Source of the DNA: Artemisia argyi
Taxonomy: Eukaryota; Streptophyta; Magnoliopsida; Asterales; Asteraceae
Length of the DNA stretch: 64,000 nucleotides
Reading direction: 5' to 3'
NCBI GenBank assembly: GCA_030686995.1
Contig: CM060709.1
Location: 12,856,872-12,920,871 of the forward strand
A program made the position numbers and the translations under genes. Below are positions 12,033 to 23,757 of the stretch, piece by piece; position 1 is the first letter of the stretch; each line of letters begins with the position of its first letter. The notes beneath the pieces are model-generated. The model saw only the letters and a program-made list of their open reading frames with translations. It was not told the origin of the DNA and did no database searches.

Positions 12033-12725
12033 TTAAACAGATGCTGCTCTGGAAGTCTTAATCCTTTGTTTGAAAACCTTCACCAAAGATTCAGCAAACA
12101 ACCTTGTATTCCCAACTGGATCAGGAGGAATCTCCAACTTTTGTTGCAGCATTTTCTCCATCAGAGACGCTTTCAGAGGATATCTTTTGCTAATATCCAT
12201 AATAAGCCTTAGACCAGTTGTAGTTTCCAACACATGAACATAAGGCATAGGATAGAACTTCCAACTCTGAACTTTTCATCTTTGATTGTTCTTCCATATG
12301 TCATAGCTTGCACCAGTGGGAGTAGAAGAATCAAACAACACTGTTAGATCACCCAATAAATACAATCCAGACCCTTGATTTGCATAATACTTGAGAACCA
12401 ACTCATATAGAGTGACCAAATCCTGAAGATCCACAAGATGTAAAATCTCTTGAAGAAATGTAAAGGATATGAAAGTTTTATCCAATCTGTAAATGGTATT
12501 AACTTGACCATTTTCAGTTAACTCCCAGTGAACCAAAACATCTCTAGTTGCCTCAGGCCAATTATCAGGGGATCCTTCTCTTATAAATGAAGCATCAGAA
12601 GCATTCACATTGATTAGGCTTTGTTTGGAATGTGAAGTTCTGACTTTAGCCATCCTCTTTGCTCTTCTTCCAGGAACATAAATAGCAGCATGAACTTCAG
12701 CTTCATCATTGTACTTGTCATAGCC
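12033..12725 (-). pseudogene. C-terminal ORF of a Copia element, one stop
   Basis: The minus-strand frame runs from about 12725 to the stop at 12033, broken by a TGA at 12276-12278. Typical segments are EATRDVLVHWELTENGQ, DLVTLYELVLKYY and PVGNTRLFAESLVKVFKQRI. I recall similar sequences at the C-termini of large Copia-type predicted proteins in Asteraceae genomes, where some carry a misleading enzyme name; that is memory, not a search. The position between the polypurine-side repeat module and the missing reverse transcriptase fits a 3' extension of pol. Function unknown. The frame upstream of 12725 is too decayed to follow. Confidence 0.7.
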
Positions 12726-13108
12726 TCAAGTATTTTGTAATAAGTGATAGAAGCTAGTAGTACTCAATTAGGCAAATGTTTAGGAATGGTCATTGTAATC
12801 CAGTTGGAACTTTGAATGTAAGCTGTAACTTGTTTCTTTGAATGAATGAAAAGATCTTCTTTATTAATCAACTGTTTAAGACCTTCAGCATAATCAACTA
12901 ATCAGTAGAAACCATGTTCAGCACATTTGACCACATTCCTTTGACTTCAGCTCTTGGTGACTTTAACATACAACTTACAATCTCAGAACATCTGCAAAAC
13001 AGACATAAAACATGCAAATACACCAAACAACTTGCAAACATATTAGTGGGTTAGTGTTAAAATTCAAAAAGTATACAAATTATACAAATATACAAAGTTT
13101 ACACTCAC

Positions 13109-13691
13109 AGTGCACAATTAAAATCCTGAGCCACACTTATGGATGTATTATTTTTAAAGTAAATCTTGCCAGCGTGATTTGTTAGCTGCATGCCTTCCAA
13201 CCCGGTATACAAATTGAAATTCGATAGAAGTATACAGTTATCTTTCTTCAGCATTGGTTGACATAAATTGAGGACGTAATGATTTGCACAAGCATGGATT
13301 TTATTGCCCTACAATAGTTATTGAAAAATACAATACACGATCTTTTGAGTTTTGGATCAATCTAACTTACATATCTAAACAACAAAAATGATAATATTTT
13401 AACATCAAAGCTATATAATGCATATAAACAAAATTTAAATATCAAATAATTAAACATTACATTTTCGTCCATTAGTAGCATGTTAATGTTTTGACCCTTT
13501 GAAGAACCATCCCTAAGAGTTGTTGTTGTTTTCCAAATATGTATGATTTTCACTTTGATAGTTGAGCATTGTTCATTGTTTGTGATCTCATCTAAATAAG
13601 AGATGTCGCAATTGAACATTGGTGTTAAGGATGAGTGTTTTTGCTATTTGCGTCTACCTTGCAAATAAGTTTTTGGATTAGAACTCGACAT
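13109..13691 (-). pseudogene. RPA70-like OB-fold (DUF223) gene fragment
   Basis: Two exons can be read on the minus strand: 13461-13691 (start ATG at 13691) and 13109-13308, joined over a 152-bp GT-AG intron. They encode an OB-fold like the first DNA-binding domain of plant replication protein A large-subunit paralogues: the strand IKVKIIHIWKT, then NMLLMDEN joined to GNKIHACANHY, then ILLSNFNLYTG and LTNHAGKIYFKN. A TAG at 13644-13646 interrupts the first exon 16 codons in. After a plausible donor at 13108 no further RPA exon follows; retroelement sequence begins instead. Such RPA-like fragments are common in plants and are sometimes carried by Helitrons, but I see no Helitron end here. Confidence 0.7.
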
Positions 13692-14538
13692 AGTGGTTTT
13701 GTGATCTAGTTAATTTCCAAACGAAATAGAGCTTTGCTAATGTATCTAAAGTTATATTTATAGGCATATGTCTTTGAAATATGACATAAAATTTCATATT
13801 ATCGTATTTATTTTAAGCTTAAATTTATCCAATACTATTTTTTAGATGATAATTTAGGTCTTGGTATATTACATTTTTATTCCATATTTTTTTGCTAATA
13901 TCATGCGTTACTAATAATGGTGATTGGGATGCTCAAACTTGTAGATCACAATGATTAAAAGTTCGAGTTAATCCTATGTTCAAAGCATTCTTATCGAAAG
14001 TAAATTATACATTTTTAATATAATGGTAACGATTATTATGAATGAATTAGAAATATAAATACATTAATATCAAAAGCTTCGATTTACATGACTACCAATC
14101 TTTAACTTTATTGTATGCTGTGCAAGATTAATTATTAACATTATAGCAAAACTTATACTCAAAAATATTTGACTTAATTATTTATTGTTTGACAATTTTT
14201 TCTTAACATATATGCTATTATATAGTAATATTTAGCTATGGTATATCATATCCTGTTTAAATTTAAAATATCACATCCTTTATATATTTCACTTTAACAA
14301 ATAAACTCTCAAATTTTATTTAAAAAGGTGATTTTATAAAAGTTTAAATGTTGATTTCGTTTCTGAAGTTGACCGATGTTGACCGACCCGCCGCCATGGC
14401 CGATTTTAACCGCCACGCTCCGATTTTGACCGCCATTGACCAAAACCGATATGGGAAATATCGTGGCGGTGAACCACCGCCAACCGCCATGGCGCCATCA
14501 TATCTGCCTCCATGGCCGGTTTTTACAACACTACACAT
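13692..14538. other. Non-coding, AT-rich; GC-rich Pro/Ala-like repeats at 14378-14530
   Basis: There are no long or protein-like ORFs. From 14378 to 14530 the composition changes to short repeats such as CCGCCATGGCCG and GACCGCCATTGACC in both orientations, suggesting a small degraded foldback element next to the hAT MITE. Confidence 0.5.
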
Positions 14539-15092
14539 TAGGGGTGGCAATTCGGGTCGGATTCAGGTTGGCGGGTTCGGGTTGTCTGGTTGGCGGGTCA
14601 GAAAACCCCAACCCGAAACTGACCTATTTAAATTATCGGGTCAGCTACGTCAACCCTAACCTGTTTACACGTAACCCAAACATGACCCATTTAACCCGTA
14701 TATATACTTCGGTTGACGGGTTAAATAAGTTACACATATTGAATATGTTAAACGGGTTTCAGGTTGACCCATTTAACCCGTTTTATATACAAAAGTTAGC
14801 ACATTACACGAGTTAAATGGGTTAAACGGGTTAGAGGGTCGACCTGTTTAACCCATTTAACCCGTATAACTAAATATAAATAATTTTTATTTTTAGAAAA
14901 AAAAAAGCTTAAACGGGTTGGCGGGTCAACCCGTTTATTTTAATCTCAACCTAAACCTGACATGTTTAATAAACGGGTTAGATATGTCAACCCAAATCTG
15001 ACCCGAAATCTATTTAGCTCAACCCAAACCTGTTAATTTTCATGTCGATTTCAGGTCGGGTTTTGTGTCAGGGTCAGAAATTGCCACCCCTA
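14539..15092. mobile_element. hAT-type MITE with perfect 8-bp target duplication
   Basis: The element (554 bp) has terminal inverted repeats TAGGGGTGGCAAT and ATTGCCACCCCTA. It is flanked on both sides by CTACACAT (14531-14538 and 15093-15100). An 8-bp duplication and the TAGGGGTGGCAA terminus fit hAT-derived MITEs. The interior is made of repeats of AACGGGTTAA and GACCCATTTAACCCG in both orientations, so it can fold extensively. No transposase is encoded. Confidence 0.92.
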
Positions 15093-15100
15093 CTACACAT

Positions 15101-16545
15101 AAGCACACCAAAAAGTTCGAGAAAATCTTTTTATTATCCTTGGTGATGCTATGAATGAATGAAAAAAAAAATAAATAAATAAATAAAAATACTTGTTACT
15201 CTTACTAAGCAGCCATCAGAAATACACCTGACATTTCTTATTACTTTTACAGTTTTACTAGTGGTAAATATATGGTTCCTCGACTTACATTGACATAAGA
15301 AGAAAAGCAGCAGTTCCTAATAAAACACATTCCAAAATGGTTTGTGCCAGTCAACCCACACAAACCCAGAGTATGACATTTTGACCTAGGACTCGATCCG
15401 CACATCTTGCCACCTCTATTGAACCAAAGTCCAACCCTCGTGTTGACTTTACAAGTACTTGATGTGCCCACTAGGCCACATCAGTCTAAACTATTCACAA
15501 TTTCATGACTTTTCTCCTTCATAAGGATGAGATTAAAAATAATACTTGAGATTTCCTAGTTTAATGTCTAACCTTAGTAGCTTATAAGTTTATAAACCCT
15601 AAAAAGTATCAAAACAGCTCTTCATGATCCTGTATGGTTGTAATGTTGTATCACTGCTCTGTGTTAACGGCCAACATTCCCCCGACAAAGTCAAAGAAAT
15701 CAATCACCCAGTATAGGAATCAACATATAGGTATAGCTATGATGTGCAACAAATCCAAGGATTAACAATCATATAAATTGATAGGAGAAAAGCATACAAG
15801 CTGAAAGAAGCCCATCGTTAAATGGGGATAAATTTTGATTCCTTTAGAGTTATGTGGCTCGTATGGACAAAAAGTTCTCAAAGAGACGCAAGTTGTGAAA
15901 AATGTCGGAATTTGGTTTGAAAAAAGCCGTAAGTCAGTCAGCCAACTATTAAAGCTGATTTCAACTATCTAGACCTTCGATTTCATATATCTCCCAATTT
16001 AGGAATTTTTCAGTTTTTACTAATGAATAGTGTAAAGTCCAGGACACAATCCATTAGTTGGTTAATCTGGTTTATTTCTTGTCCATTTACATTTTCGGGA
16101 TTTTTGGCCTAGCTGCCAAAAATAGTTCCACCCTTTATAATGGGCTAGTGTGCACTACAGAAACCATTGAAGAATATATCACATTCTTTTCAGACTTCTG
16201 TGTGTTTACACTTACACTTTGTTACTTCGGTGTAGTCCCTACTCCCTACTCCCTAGATAGAATCTATCTTTAACGACAATATACAAGAGAGAAACACGAA
16301 CATCGTTTGGACAAATTACAAAGGCTTCATTCCATAAATCAATGTCATTACAAATACATTACATACATGATACAACTTCCTATATTTTAATGCAGATAGA
16401 TAAGCTATGCATATATATAATACATAAAAAGAGAATAGTATTTCGCAAGAGTGGCAATTTCATAAGCAATTTTTTAGTTTTTTTTAGCATCAGATGTCAC
16501 TTTTATTGACTTCACTACTAAAGGAAAGAACTAGGAATACCGGAA
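15101..16545. other. Intergenic, 3' flank of the NINJA gene
   Basis: No convincing gene. Short open frames here lack recognisable motifs and codon bias. The last 250 bp (16300-16545) are probably the 3'UTR and terminator region of the minus-strand gene that ends at 16546. An imperfect T-rich tract lies at 16470-16486. Confidence 0.5.
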
Positions 16546-18090
16546 TCAATTCTGAGCAGATGCGGCAGGGTTGCTATTAGGAAAAGATGGTAAACCAGAG
16601 GACCCACCGTTTAGATTGGGTTGTTCTTCGCTAGCATGTTGGACAAATTCTTCTGGTGACAAGTGCGACCCATGGCAAGCACACACAATTCGGATTTGGG
16701 TCCCACTGTATCTATATGTAACACCTGATATAGTTTTGCCGTTAGGACCAGGACCCGTTGTAGAAACCCATGGTAAGTTTGGAGATGATCCGCTTCCTCC
16801 GAATTTTAGTTCTGCAGCTATACCAGGCCTTATAGCTGGATATTCGGGAGGAACCCCTTCTGTTCTCGGAGTGTCGATTCCATTGGTACCCTTCACGTCA
16901 GCTTCTGTATGCATAGATGACCCTTCTTCTTTTGCCCTCTCAAATGGCTTCGATGCATTTATAGGTGTTGCAGCTGCAATAATTTATAATTTATAAATGA
17001 ATGACTAACATACTAAAGACTATATATATAGATGCATTACACGATTCCATTTCTCAATTATTTAGCAAAATCCAAATGGTTCATTAAGATTATCGAAGTA
17101 TAAATAACAGGCAGAAAAGAGACTAAAACTTAAGTTTTTTTAAAATCCATCAAACTGACCATAAGGCTAATATGTTTAAGGAGTTGTAAGAAAACCTTGG
17201 TTAATCTTCAATCCGTCGTTTTGCTGATTTTGGTTTGGTGGGCACCTGTTAAAATATGAAGGTTGATACTGCAATGAATGAGAAACAGGACCCTCAGATT
17301 TACCTGCCTCCACCGTAGGCAACTGAACGGGAGAGTAACCAAACATCAAAGGCAAATTTGCAGGAATCACGGGCTGCTGATTTCCTGGTCTATCATTACT
17401 ATTACTACCCATGACTGGAAAAGTTTGACTTTGACTCACAGGCATAGAGTTGGACTCCTTAACCGATAATGAATAAGGCATATTCAGTATATTTGCAGAT
17501 TGCCCTGAAAACGGGACACCGTGTGACCCATTTCCAACTTTAAAATCTTTCTCTGATGAAATCGTAAATCTCCTTTGACTTTGACTTTTCAAGTCAGCGC
17601 CACTGACTTCCTTATTGCTATCAGATCTTTTTGAGGCATCAAGCTTTGAGGTTGAACCCTCGGCTTCAGAATCTGCCACATCCTCATTTTCAGCCGTTGA
17701 ACCTTCATCTGTGTTTACTGAGACATGTGGAGTTCGGCCCTTGACATGCAAACCAGTAAGATAAACATCTCTTTCATGTCGTTTTTGATCGTTTATTTCT
17801 TCAAACATATTTTTCCTCTTGGATGACTCCACATTAGAGGGTCCCTTCGAGAGGTCGTAGAAAAGATTCTCCTCTGGTTTTGACTGATTACTTCTTTGCG
17901 GGCCAGCAACCGACTCTTCTTTATGATTAGCACCATCAAGAAAATTCTTGAAATCGTCAATCAACTTGCTACCCCTATCTGCTTCTTCCACCCTAGCCTC
18001 CGAGCCAGCTTCGTTCTTACCCTTTGAGCCGTTAGATGGCCCACCACAAGGTAGGGATAAGGTAAGGTCAAGACGGTTACCATCCTCCAT
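16546..18090 (-). CDS. NINJA: NINJA-family transcriptional adaptor (jasmonate signalling)
   Basis: Two coding exons: 17196-18090 and 16546-16973, joined by a 222-bp GT-AG intron (CAAG/GTTTTC and TTGCAG/CTGCAA). The protein is 440 aa, close to the roughly 425 aa known for Arabidopsis NINJA. Domain A carries the EAR repression motif LDLTLSLP (residues 7-14), which recruits TOPLESS-type co-repressors. A basic KRKNMFEE region (about 91-98) matches domain B. The C domain, TISGVTYRYSGTQIRIVC to SPEEFVQHA (about 379-411), is the part that binds JAZ proteins. The middle is Ser/Asn/Gln-rich and likely disordered. NINJA links JAZ repressors to TOPLESS in the nucleus and so dampens jasmonate-responsive transcription. 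No stops or frameshifts are seen, so it appears functional. AFP proteins share the family architecture, but the overall order and length favour NINJA. Confidence 0.9.
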
Positions 18091-19305
18091 TTGAATTCCA
18101 AAACACTGTATGCTGAGGAAATATAATCCGATTATGAATCACACTCTCAACGCTCAGTACATGTAATGTCCAATCAGATTTAAAGAAGTCGGCAGACTCT
18201 TCACACCATCACCTGCAGAAAACTTTAACAAAATTAAAATACTAACACAATTTTCAATAAAACGAAGGGATATGTGTACAGGCCACTCAAATATTGAAAC
18301 TAACTTATAGGCCACCCGTATGTATTGGTTTCAACATTCCGATTCCAATGTGTACATTTGATGAGGTGTCAAACATGTTATATGTTGAAGTTCCAGAACT
18401 TTAAAAAAATACGGGGAAGTTTTGGCAACGCTTAGAAGATACTTGTACTATTGAGCTTAATGAAAAAAAAAGTTGAATACTTGGTGACCTCCACATAATA
18501 AACAATCGCACTTTGTTAGGAACACAAAGTACAAAACAATAACAACTTTCCATATGCATAAATTCGATTCTAATTTGAAATCTTAGAGGCTTAGACTTAA
18601 CTCGACTGTTTACTATTTTAGGGGGGGTTTTGTCTTAGCTAACTTGATGGGCTTACAGGCTTATTGAAAATTTGTTAAGCTCACTTTTAGTGCCTTAAGA
18701 GCTTATCACTTGAGCTTATAGCTTATTTAGTTTCATAAGCTCATAAGTCACTAAAAATGACCGTATCAGGGGGTGTTTGTCAAAGCTTGTTTAGATTGTT
18801 TTGGGCTTAAGCATATGTTTAATAATCAGCTTATGGCTTATGATAAATAAGCTCATAAGTTAAGGTTGAGTGTTTGGATTAGCTTATGCTAAAAAGGTGT
18901 AAAAAAGGTTTAAAAAGCTATATAAACCCATACATAGGCCACCTTATATCAGCTAATAACCCTAAGCTTATAAGCTTATCCAAACATTTGAATGGGCTTA
19001 CACTTGCTATATAAGCTATAACAAACAACCCCTCAAATTTCCAGCTCCTCAAATAAGTTACTCTCTATTCGGCAGTCCCCGATCTCTCATAGTTGCAATA
19101 CTAAAAAAATAAATCCTTAATCATCCACTACTGCAACCAACACTTAATTACATTGACGGAACCAGGTTTTAAGGGTACACATTTTTTTGGACCGAATGCA
19201 ATTAGGAAAAATCAAAGTTCTTTTTTACAAATATTAACACTACGCAACAGAATTCCTTCGGGTCCTGTGACACCGCGGGACACCCCCTAGTTCCATTAGT
19301 TACTT

Positions 19306-19682
19306 AGGGGATGTTTGTTTCGGCTTATATACCTGCTTATGGCTTATTTACTTTTGGGCTTATGTTTCTTAAGCTTACTTTTTGTGGCTTATTTTGACAC
19401 TTTCCGGCCTATATTATGACATAACGAACTTATATAAGCTGGAGGTCTCCTGGAAGCAGTCTCTCTACTCCCAGTTTTGCTGGGGTAGGGGTAGGATCTG
19501 CCTACATTCTACCTCCCCCATACCTCGGTTCCGCGGGATTGGGTATTGTTGTTGTTGTTGTTGTTGTGAACTTATATAAGCTGGAAAGTTTCAAACTAAG
19601 CCACAAAATGTGAGCTTATAAAACATAAGCCCAGAAACAAATAAGCCATAAGTCGGCTATATAAGCCGAACAAACACCCCCC
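19306..19682. mobile_element. Foldback MITE (Tourist/PIF-like) in R1
   Basis: The ends are GGGGATGTTTGTTTCGGC and GCCGAACAAACACCCCCC, with TTA on both sides. A TTA target duplication suits PIF/Harbinger-derived MITEs. The arms are full of GGCTTAT/ATAAGCC. The SINE at 19443-19567 sits in its middle. Confidence 0.7.
19443..19567 (+). mobile_element. TS-like SINE, 5' truncated, (TTG)n tail
   Basis: The 125-bp body contains GGTAGGATCTGCCTACATTC and ends in a TTG repeat, the hallmarks I know from the plant TS SINE family. It is flanked by a perfect 17-bp target duplication, GAACTTATATAAGCTGG (19426-19442 and 19568-19584). Copies R2 to R4 lack it, so it inserted after the repeat unit was duplicated. 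Confidence 0.88.
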
Positions 19683-20049
19683 TTATTTTCCTAAAAACAA
19701 GAAATTAAGAAAGAATAAAAACTTGTGCAACAGCTTTTAAGGTACTAGAATAAATATATAACTACTGTATTACATAAAATTAAAACAAATCTAACAATAT
19801 TAAAAGTAACTAGTACTACTTATACTGATCCGAAATAGAATCTAAAATTAATGAAAAGTTGAGCAATTAATAATAAATGTATTGAAGCTATAAATAGTAA
19901 GGATTAAAATATACCGGAATTAAATGGTGGGTGAAAATTGGAACCCTAATTGGTGATGGTGAAGAAGAAGATTGGGGGAATAGTTGGTGAAGTTTGGTTT
20001 TGCTATACTACTATCTTTTCTTTCTCTTTTTTTAATTTGTTTCTTTAAC

Positions 20050-20055
20050 CACGTG
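20050..20055 (-). promoter_or_regulatory. G-box in the NINJA promoter
   Basis: CACGTG lies about 40-50 bp upstream of the likely transcription start region of leader exon 1. G-boxes bind bHLH factors, including MYC2 of the jasmonate pathway. The motif is kept in repeat copies R4 (25080-25085) and R5 (55261-55266) but is absent from R2 and R3. Confidence 0.5.
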
Positions 20056-20253
20056 CTTTTTTAGGGAACTTTTTAAAATTGTTTAGGAGGTTTGATATTT
20101 ATGTGAGCATTACCAAACTCTAATGCTCACATATTTAGATATTAAAATATCTCTTCATTGGTGACTTAAGTCGTTTTTAATTTTTGAGACCCACCATTTT
20201 ATTTACTTTTTTACTTTTTTAAATGAAACTAGCTGGGTAACCCACATTAGAGT

Positions 20254-21726
20254 TTTGGCAACGCATAGAAGATACTTATACCATTGAGCTTAATGAAAAA
20301 AAAGTTGAATACTTGGTGACCTCCACATAATAAACAATCGCACTTTGTTAGGAACACAAAGTACAAAACAATAACAGCTTTCCATATGCATAAATTCAAT
20401 TCTAATTTGAAACCTTAGAGGCTTAGACTTAACTCAACTGTTTACTATTTTAGGGGGGGTTTTGTCTTAGCTAACTTGATGGGCTTAAAGGCTTATTGAA
20501 AATTTGTTAAGCTCGTCACTTTTAGTGCCTTAAGAGCTTATCACTTGAGCTTATAGCTTATTTAGTTTCATAAGCTCATAAGTCACTAAAAATGACCTTA
20601 TCAGGGGGTGTTTGTCAAAGCTTGTTTAGATTGTTTTGGGCTTAAGCATATGTTTAATAAGCAGCTTATGGCTTATGATAGATAACCTCATAAGCTAAGG
20701 TTGAGTGTTTGGATTAGCTTATGCAAAAAAGGTGGAAAAGGTTTTAAAAAGTTATATAAGCCCATACACCACCTTAAGAGTTTATAGCTTATAAGCTTAT
20801 CCAAACATTTGAATGGGCTTGCACTTGCTATATAAGCTAAAACAAACAACCCCTCAAATTTCCAGTTAAGCCTCAAATAAGCTACTCTCTATTTGCCAGT
20901 CCCCAATCTCATAGTTGTAAAATACTAAAACAATGAATCCTTAATCATCCACTAATGCAACTAACACTTAATTACATTGACAGAACCAGGTTTTAAAACC
21001 TGTAGTATGAGGGTTCACTTTTTTTTGGACCGGATGCTATTAGGGGGTGTTTGTTTAAGCTGATATGCAGGCTTACTAGCTTATTTGGTTTCTGCTTATA
21101 TTACATAAGCCCCAATTTTGCGGCTTATTTTGTGACTTTTCGCCTTATATAAGCTTATTATATCAGAATAAACTTATATAAGCCTATAAGTGTCGAAAAT
21201 AAGCCAGAAAATTGAGGCATATGTAATATAAGTCGAAATCAAATAAGCTCATAAGCACACATATAAGCTTAAACAAACACCCCCTTAGAAAAAATCATAC
21301 TACACTACGAAACATAATTCCATCGGTCCCGTGACACCGCGGGACACCCCCTAGTTCCATGAGTTAATCATTTTCTAAAAAGCAAGAAATTAAGAAAATA
21401 AAAACGTGTCTAACAGCTTTTAAGGTACTGCAATAAATATAATTAGTACATTTAATTAAAGCAAATCTAACAATATTACAGTAAATAGTACTTACTAGTT
21501 ACTAGTAACTAGTTTTACTGATCCTAAAGAAGTAAATAGCATCTAAATTAATGAAAATTGGAATAAATTGAGCAATTAATAAATGTTTTGATTCTGTAAA
21601 AAGTAAGGAAAAAAGCTGAACTTAAAATATACCGGAATTAATTGGTGGGTGAAAATGGAACCCTAATTGGTGATGGTAATGGTGAAGAAGATTGGGGGAA
21701 TAGTTGGAGAACTTTGTTTTTGATAC
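20254..21726. repeat. NINJA-leader tandem repeat, copy R2
   Basis: This second unit starts TTTTGGCAACGCATAGAAG and ends in a leader-exon copy (donor context ATACCGGAATTAATTGG at about 21627). The promoter part with the G-box is missing, because the next unit begins directly after the leader. It includes a MITE at 21043-21285 (GGGGGTGTTTGTTTAAGC ends, TTA flanks). Confidence 0.85.
21043..21285. mobile_element. Foldback MITE (Tourist/PIF-like) in R2
   Basis: The terminal inverted repeats are GGGGGTGTTTGTTTAAGC and GCTTAAACAAACACCCCC, with TTA on each side. The body is a long imperfect hairpin of CTTATAT motifs. Related hairpins recur in every repeat copy. Confidence 0.75.
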
Positions 21727-22126
21727 TAATAAGAAATAACCGCACTTTGTTAGGAACACAAAATACAAAACAATAACAACTTTCCATATGCATAAATTCA
21801 ATTCTAATTTGAAACCTTAAGAGGCTTAGACTTAACTCGACTGTTTACTATTTTAGGGGGGGTTTTGTCTTAGCTAACTTCATGGGCTTACAGGCTTATT
21901 GAAAATTTGTTAAGCTCACTCTTTGTGCCTTAAGAGCTTATCACTTGAGCTTATAGCTTATTTAGTTTCATAAGCTCATAAGTCATTAAAAAATGACCTT
22001 ATGAGGGAGGGTGTTTGTCAAAGCTTGTTTTTTGGGCTTAAGCATATGTTTAATAAGCAGCTTATGGCTTATGATAGATAACCTCATAAGCTAAGGTTGA
22101 GTGTTTGGATTAGTTTATGATTAAAA

Positions 22127-22178
<52 letters not shown>

Positions 22179-23164
22179 TGGAATAAAGGTTTAACAAAGT
22201 TATATAAGCCCATACGTAAGCCACCTTATATAAGCTCATAAACCTAAGCTTATAAGCTAATCCAAACATTTGAATGGGCTTACACTTGCTATATAAGCTA
22301 TAACAAACAACCCCTCAAATTTCCAGCTCCTCAAATAAGTTAGTCTCTATTCGGCAGTCCCCGATCTCTCATAGTTGCAATACTAAAAAAATAAATCCTT
22401 AATCATCCACTAATGCAACCAACACTTAATTACAATGACGGAACTAGGTTCTAAAATGACCAGGCGCACAAAAATTTCAACTGTAATATGAGGCTTATGA
22501 GCTTATTTGTTTTTTGGCTTATATTTCATAAGCCCCAATTTTTCGGCTTATTTTGAGACTTGTGGGCTTATATTAGTTTATTATGATATGATGAACTTAT
22601 ATAAGCCCATAAGTTTCAAAATAAGCCAGAAAATTGAGGCTTATGAAATATAAGCCGAAATCAAATAAGCTCATAAGCACACATATAAGCTTAAACAAAA
22701 TCCCCTTAGAAAAAATCATACTACACTACGAAACATAATTCCATCGGGTCCCGTGACACCACGGGACACCCCCTAGTTCTATGAGTTAATCATTTTCTAA
22801 AAAGCAAGAAATTAAGAAAATAAAAACGTGTGCAACAGCTTTTAAGGTACTGCAATAAATATAATTAGTACATTTAATTAAAGCAAATCTAACAATATTA
22901 CAGTAAATAGTACTAGTAACTAGTTTCACTGATCCTAAATAAGTAAATAGCATCTAAATTAATGAAAATTGGAATAAATTGAGCAATTAATAAATGTTTT
23001 GATTCTGTAAAAAGTAAGGAAAAAAGCTGAACTTAAAATATACCGGAATTAATTGGTGGATGAAAATGGAACCCTAACTGGTGATGGTAATGGTGAAGAA
23101 GATTGGGGGAATAGTTGGTGAATTTTGTTTTTGATACTACTACCTTTTTTAGGGGGATGAAAAA
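21727..23164. repeat. NINJA-leader tandem repeat, copy R3
   Basis: This unit has the same order as R2, with a 49-bp A run at 22128-22176 inside one of the MITEs. Its leader-exon copy lies at about 23041-23130. The promoter with the G-box is replaced by a short unrelated junction (about 23140-23164). Confidence 0.85.
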
Positions 23165-23478
23165 GTTATAAGAAATAACCGCACTTTGTTAGGAACACAA
23201 AATACAAAACAATAACAACTTTCCATATACATAAATTCGATTCAAAATTGAAACCTTAGAAGGCTTAGACTTAACTCGACTGTTTACTATTTTAGGGGGG
23301 GTTTGTCTTAGCTAACTTGATGGGCTTACCCGCTTATTGAAAATTTGTTAAGCTCACTTTTAGTGCCTTAAGAGCTTATCACTTGAGCATATAGCTTATT
23401 TAATTTCAGAAGTTCATAAGTCTCTAAAAATGACCTTATCACAGGGGGTGTTTGTCAAAGCTTGTTTTTTGGACTTAA

Positions 23479-23480
<2 letters not shown>

Positions 23481-23570
<90 letters not shown>
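23481..23570. repeat. (AT)45 microsatellite
   Basis: Ninety bases of perfect AT repeat, probably grown from the tail of the adjacent SINE. The Ile-Tyr open frames across it are artefacts. Confidence 0.98.
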
Positions 23571-23573
<3 letters not shown>

Positions 23574-23757
23574 TTTCCTAGGTTTCCGACTCGACATTGC
23601 GAGCCGACTAATCCTAGGGCGACTACCCTTTTGGATAGCCCGGAGTCGGGGCAGGTGAACCTCCTTGGCCACAAGGGGATTAATTTTCTCCCCATTGATT
23701 CAAACCCTTGACCTCCGCTTTGGAAGGTTGGTATTCTTACCACTGGGTCACCCTTTG
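23571..23757 (-). mobile_element. tRNA-derived SINE
   Basis: On the minus strand the head reads GGTGACCCAGTGGTAAGA (A box) and, about 40 nt on, GGGTTTGAATCAATGG (B box), the internal promoter of a tRNA-derived SINE. A GC-rich body follows, ending in an A/T-rich tail that merges into the AT microsatellite. Flanks GGACTTAAGCATAT (left) and GTGCTTAAGCATAT (right) form a near-perfect 14-bp target duplication; the unoccupied sequence is seen in R3. Confidence 0.85.

Larger units (their letters stand above)
18091..20010 (-). other. NINJA 5'UTR: two leader exons and a 1.7-kb intron
   Basis: Predicted leader exon 2 is 18091-18212 (acceptor TTCTGCAG/GTGATGG). Leader exon 1 is 19915 to about 20010 (donor ATTCCG/GTATAT). 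The 1.7-kb intron between them holds the first unit of the tandem repeat array, two or three foldback MITEs and a SINE. The exon structure is inferred from splice signals and from conservation of the leader exon in each repeat copy; no transcript evidence is available. Confidence 0.55.
18416..20230. repeat. NINJA-leader tandem repeat, copy R1
   Basis: The unit starts at TTGGCAACGCTTAGAAG and contains GCTTAT-rich foldback MITEs, the leader exon (donor at 19914) and about 200 bp of promoter with the G-box. Unlike the other copies it carries a SINE (19443-19567). It is the copy adjacent to the coding exons. Confidence 0.85.

Noticed and set aside
13109..14538. Helitron around the RPA-like fragment
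   Set aside because: No 5' TC start, 3' hairpin with CTRR end, or Rep/helicase sequence could be found by eye.
14344..14816. Three overlapping frames near 14.4-14.8 kb
   Set aside because: They fall in the GC-rich repeats and in the arms of the hAT MITE.
15247..15471. 74-aa minus-strand frame with several Cys
   Set aside because: No family resemblance, no neighbouring exons and no sign of coding bias.
22084..22269. Open frame with a Phe run
   Set aside because: It is a translation of the A49 tract inside a MITE.
23414..23743. Open frames with long Ile-Tyr runs on both strands
   Set aside because: They are translations of the AT microsatellite and the SINE next to it, not genes.
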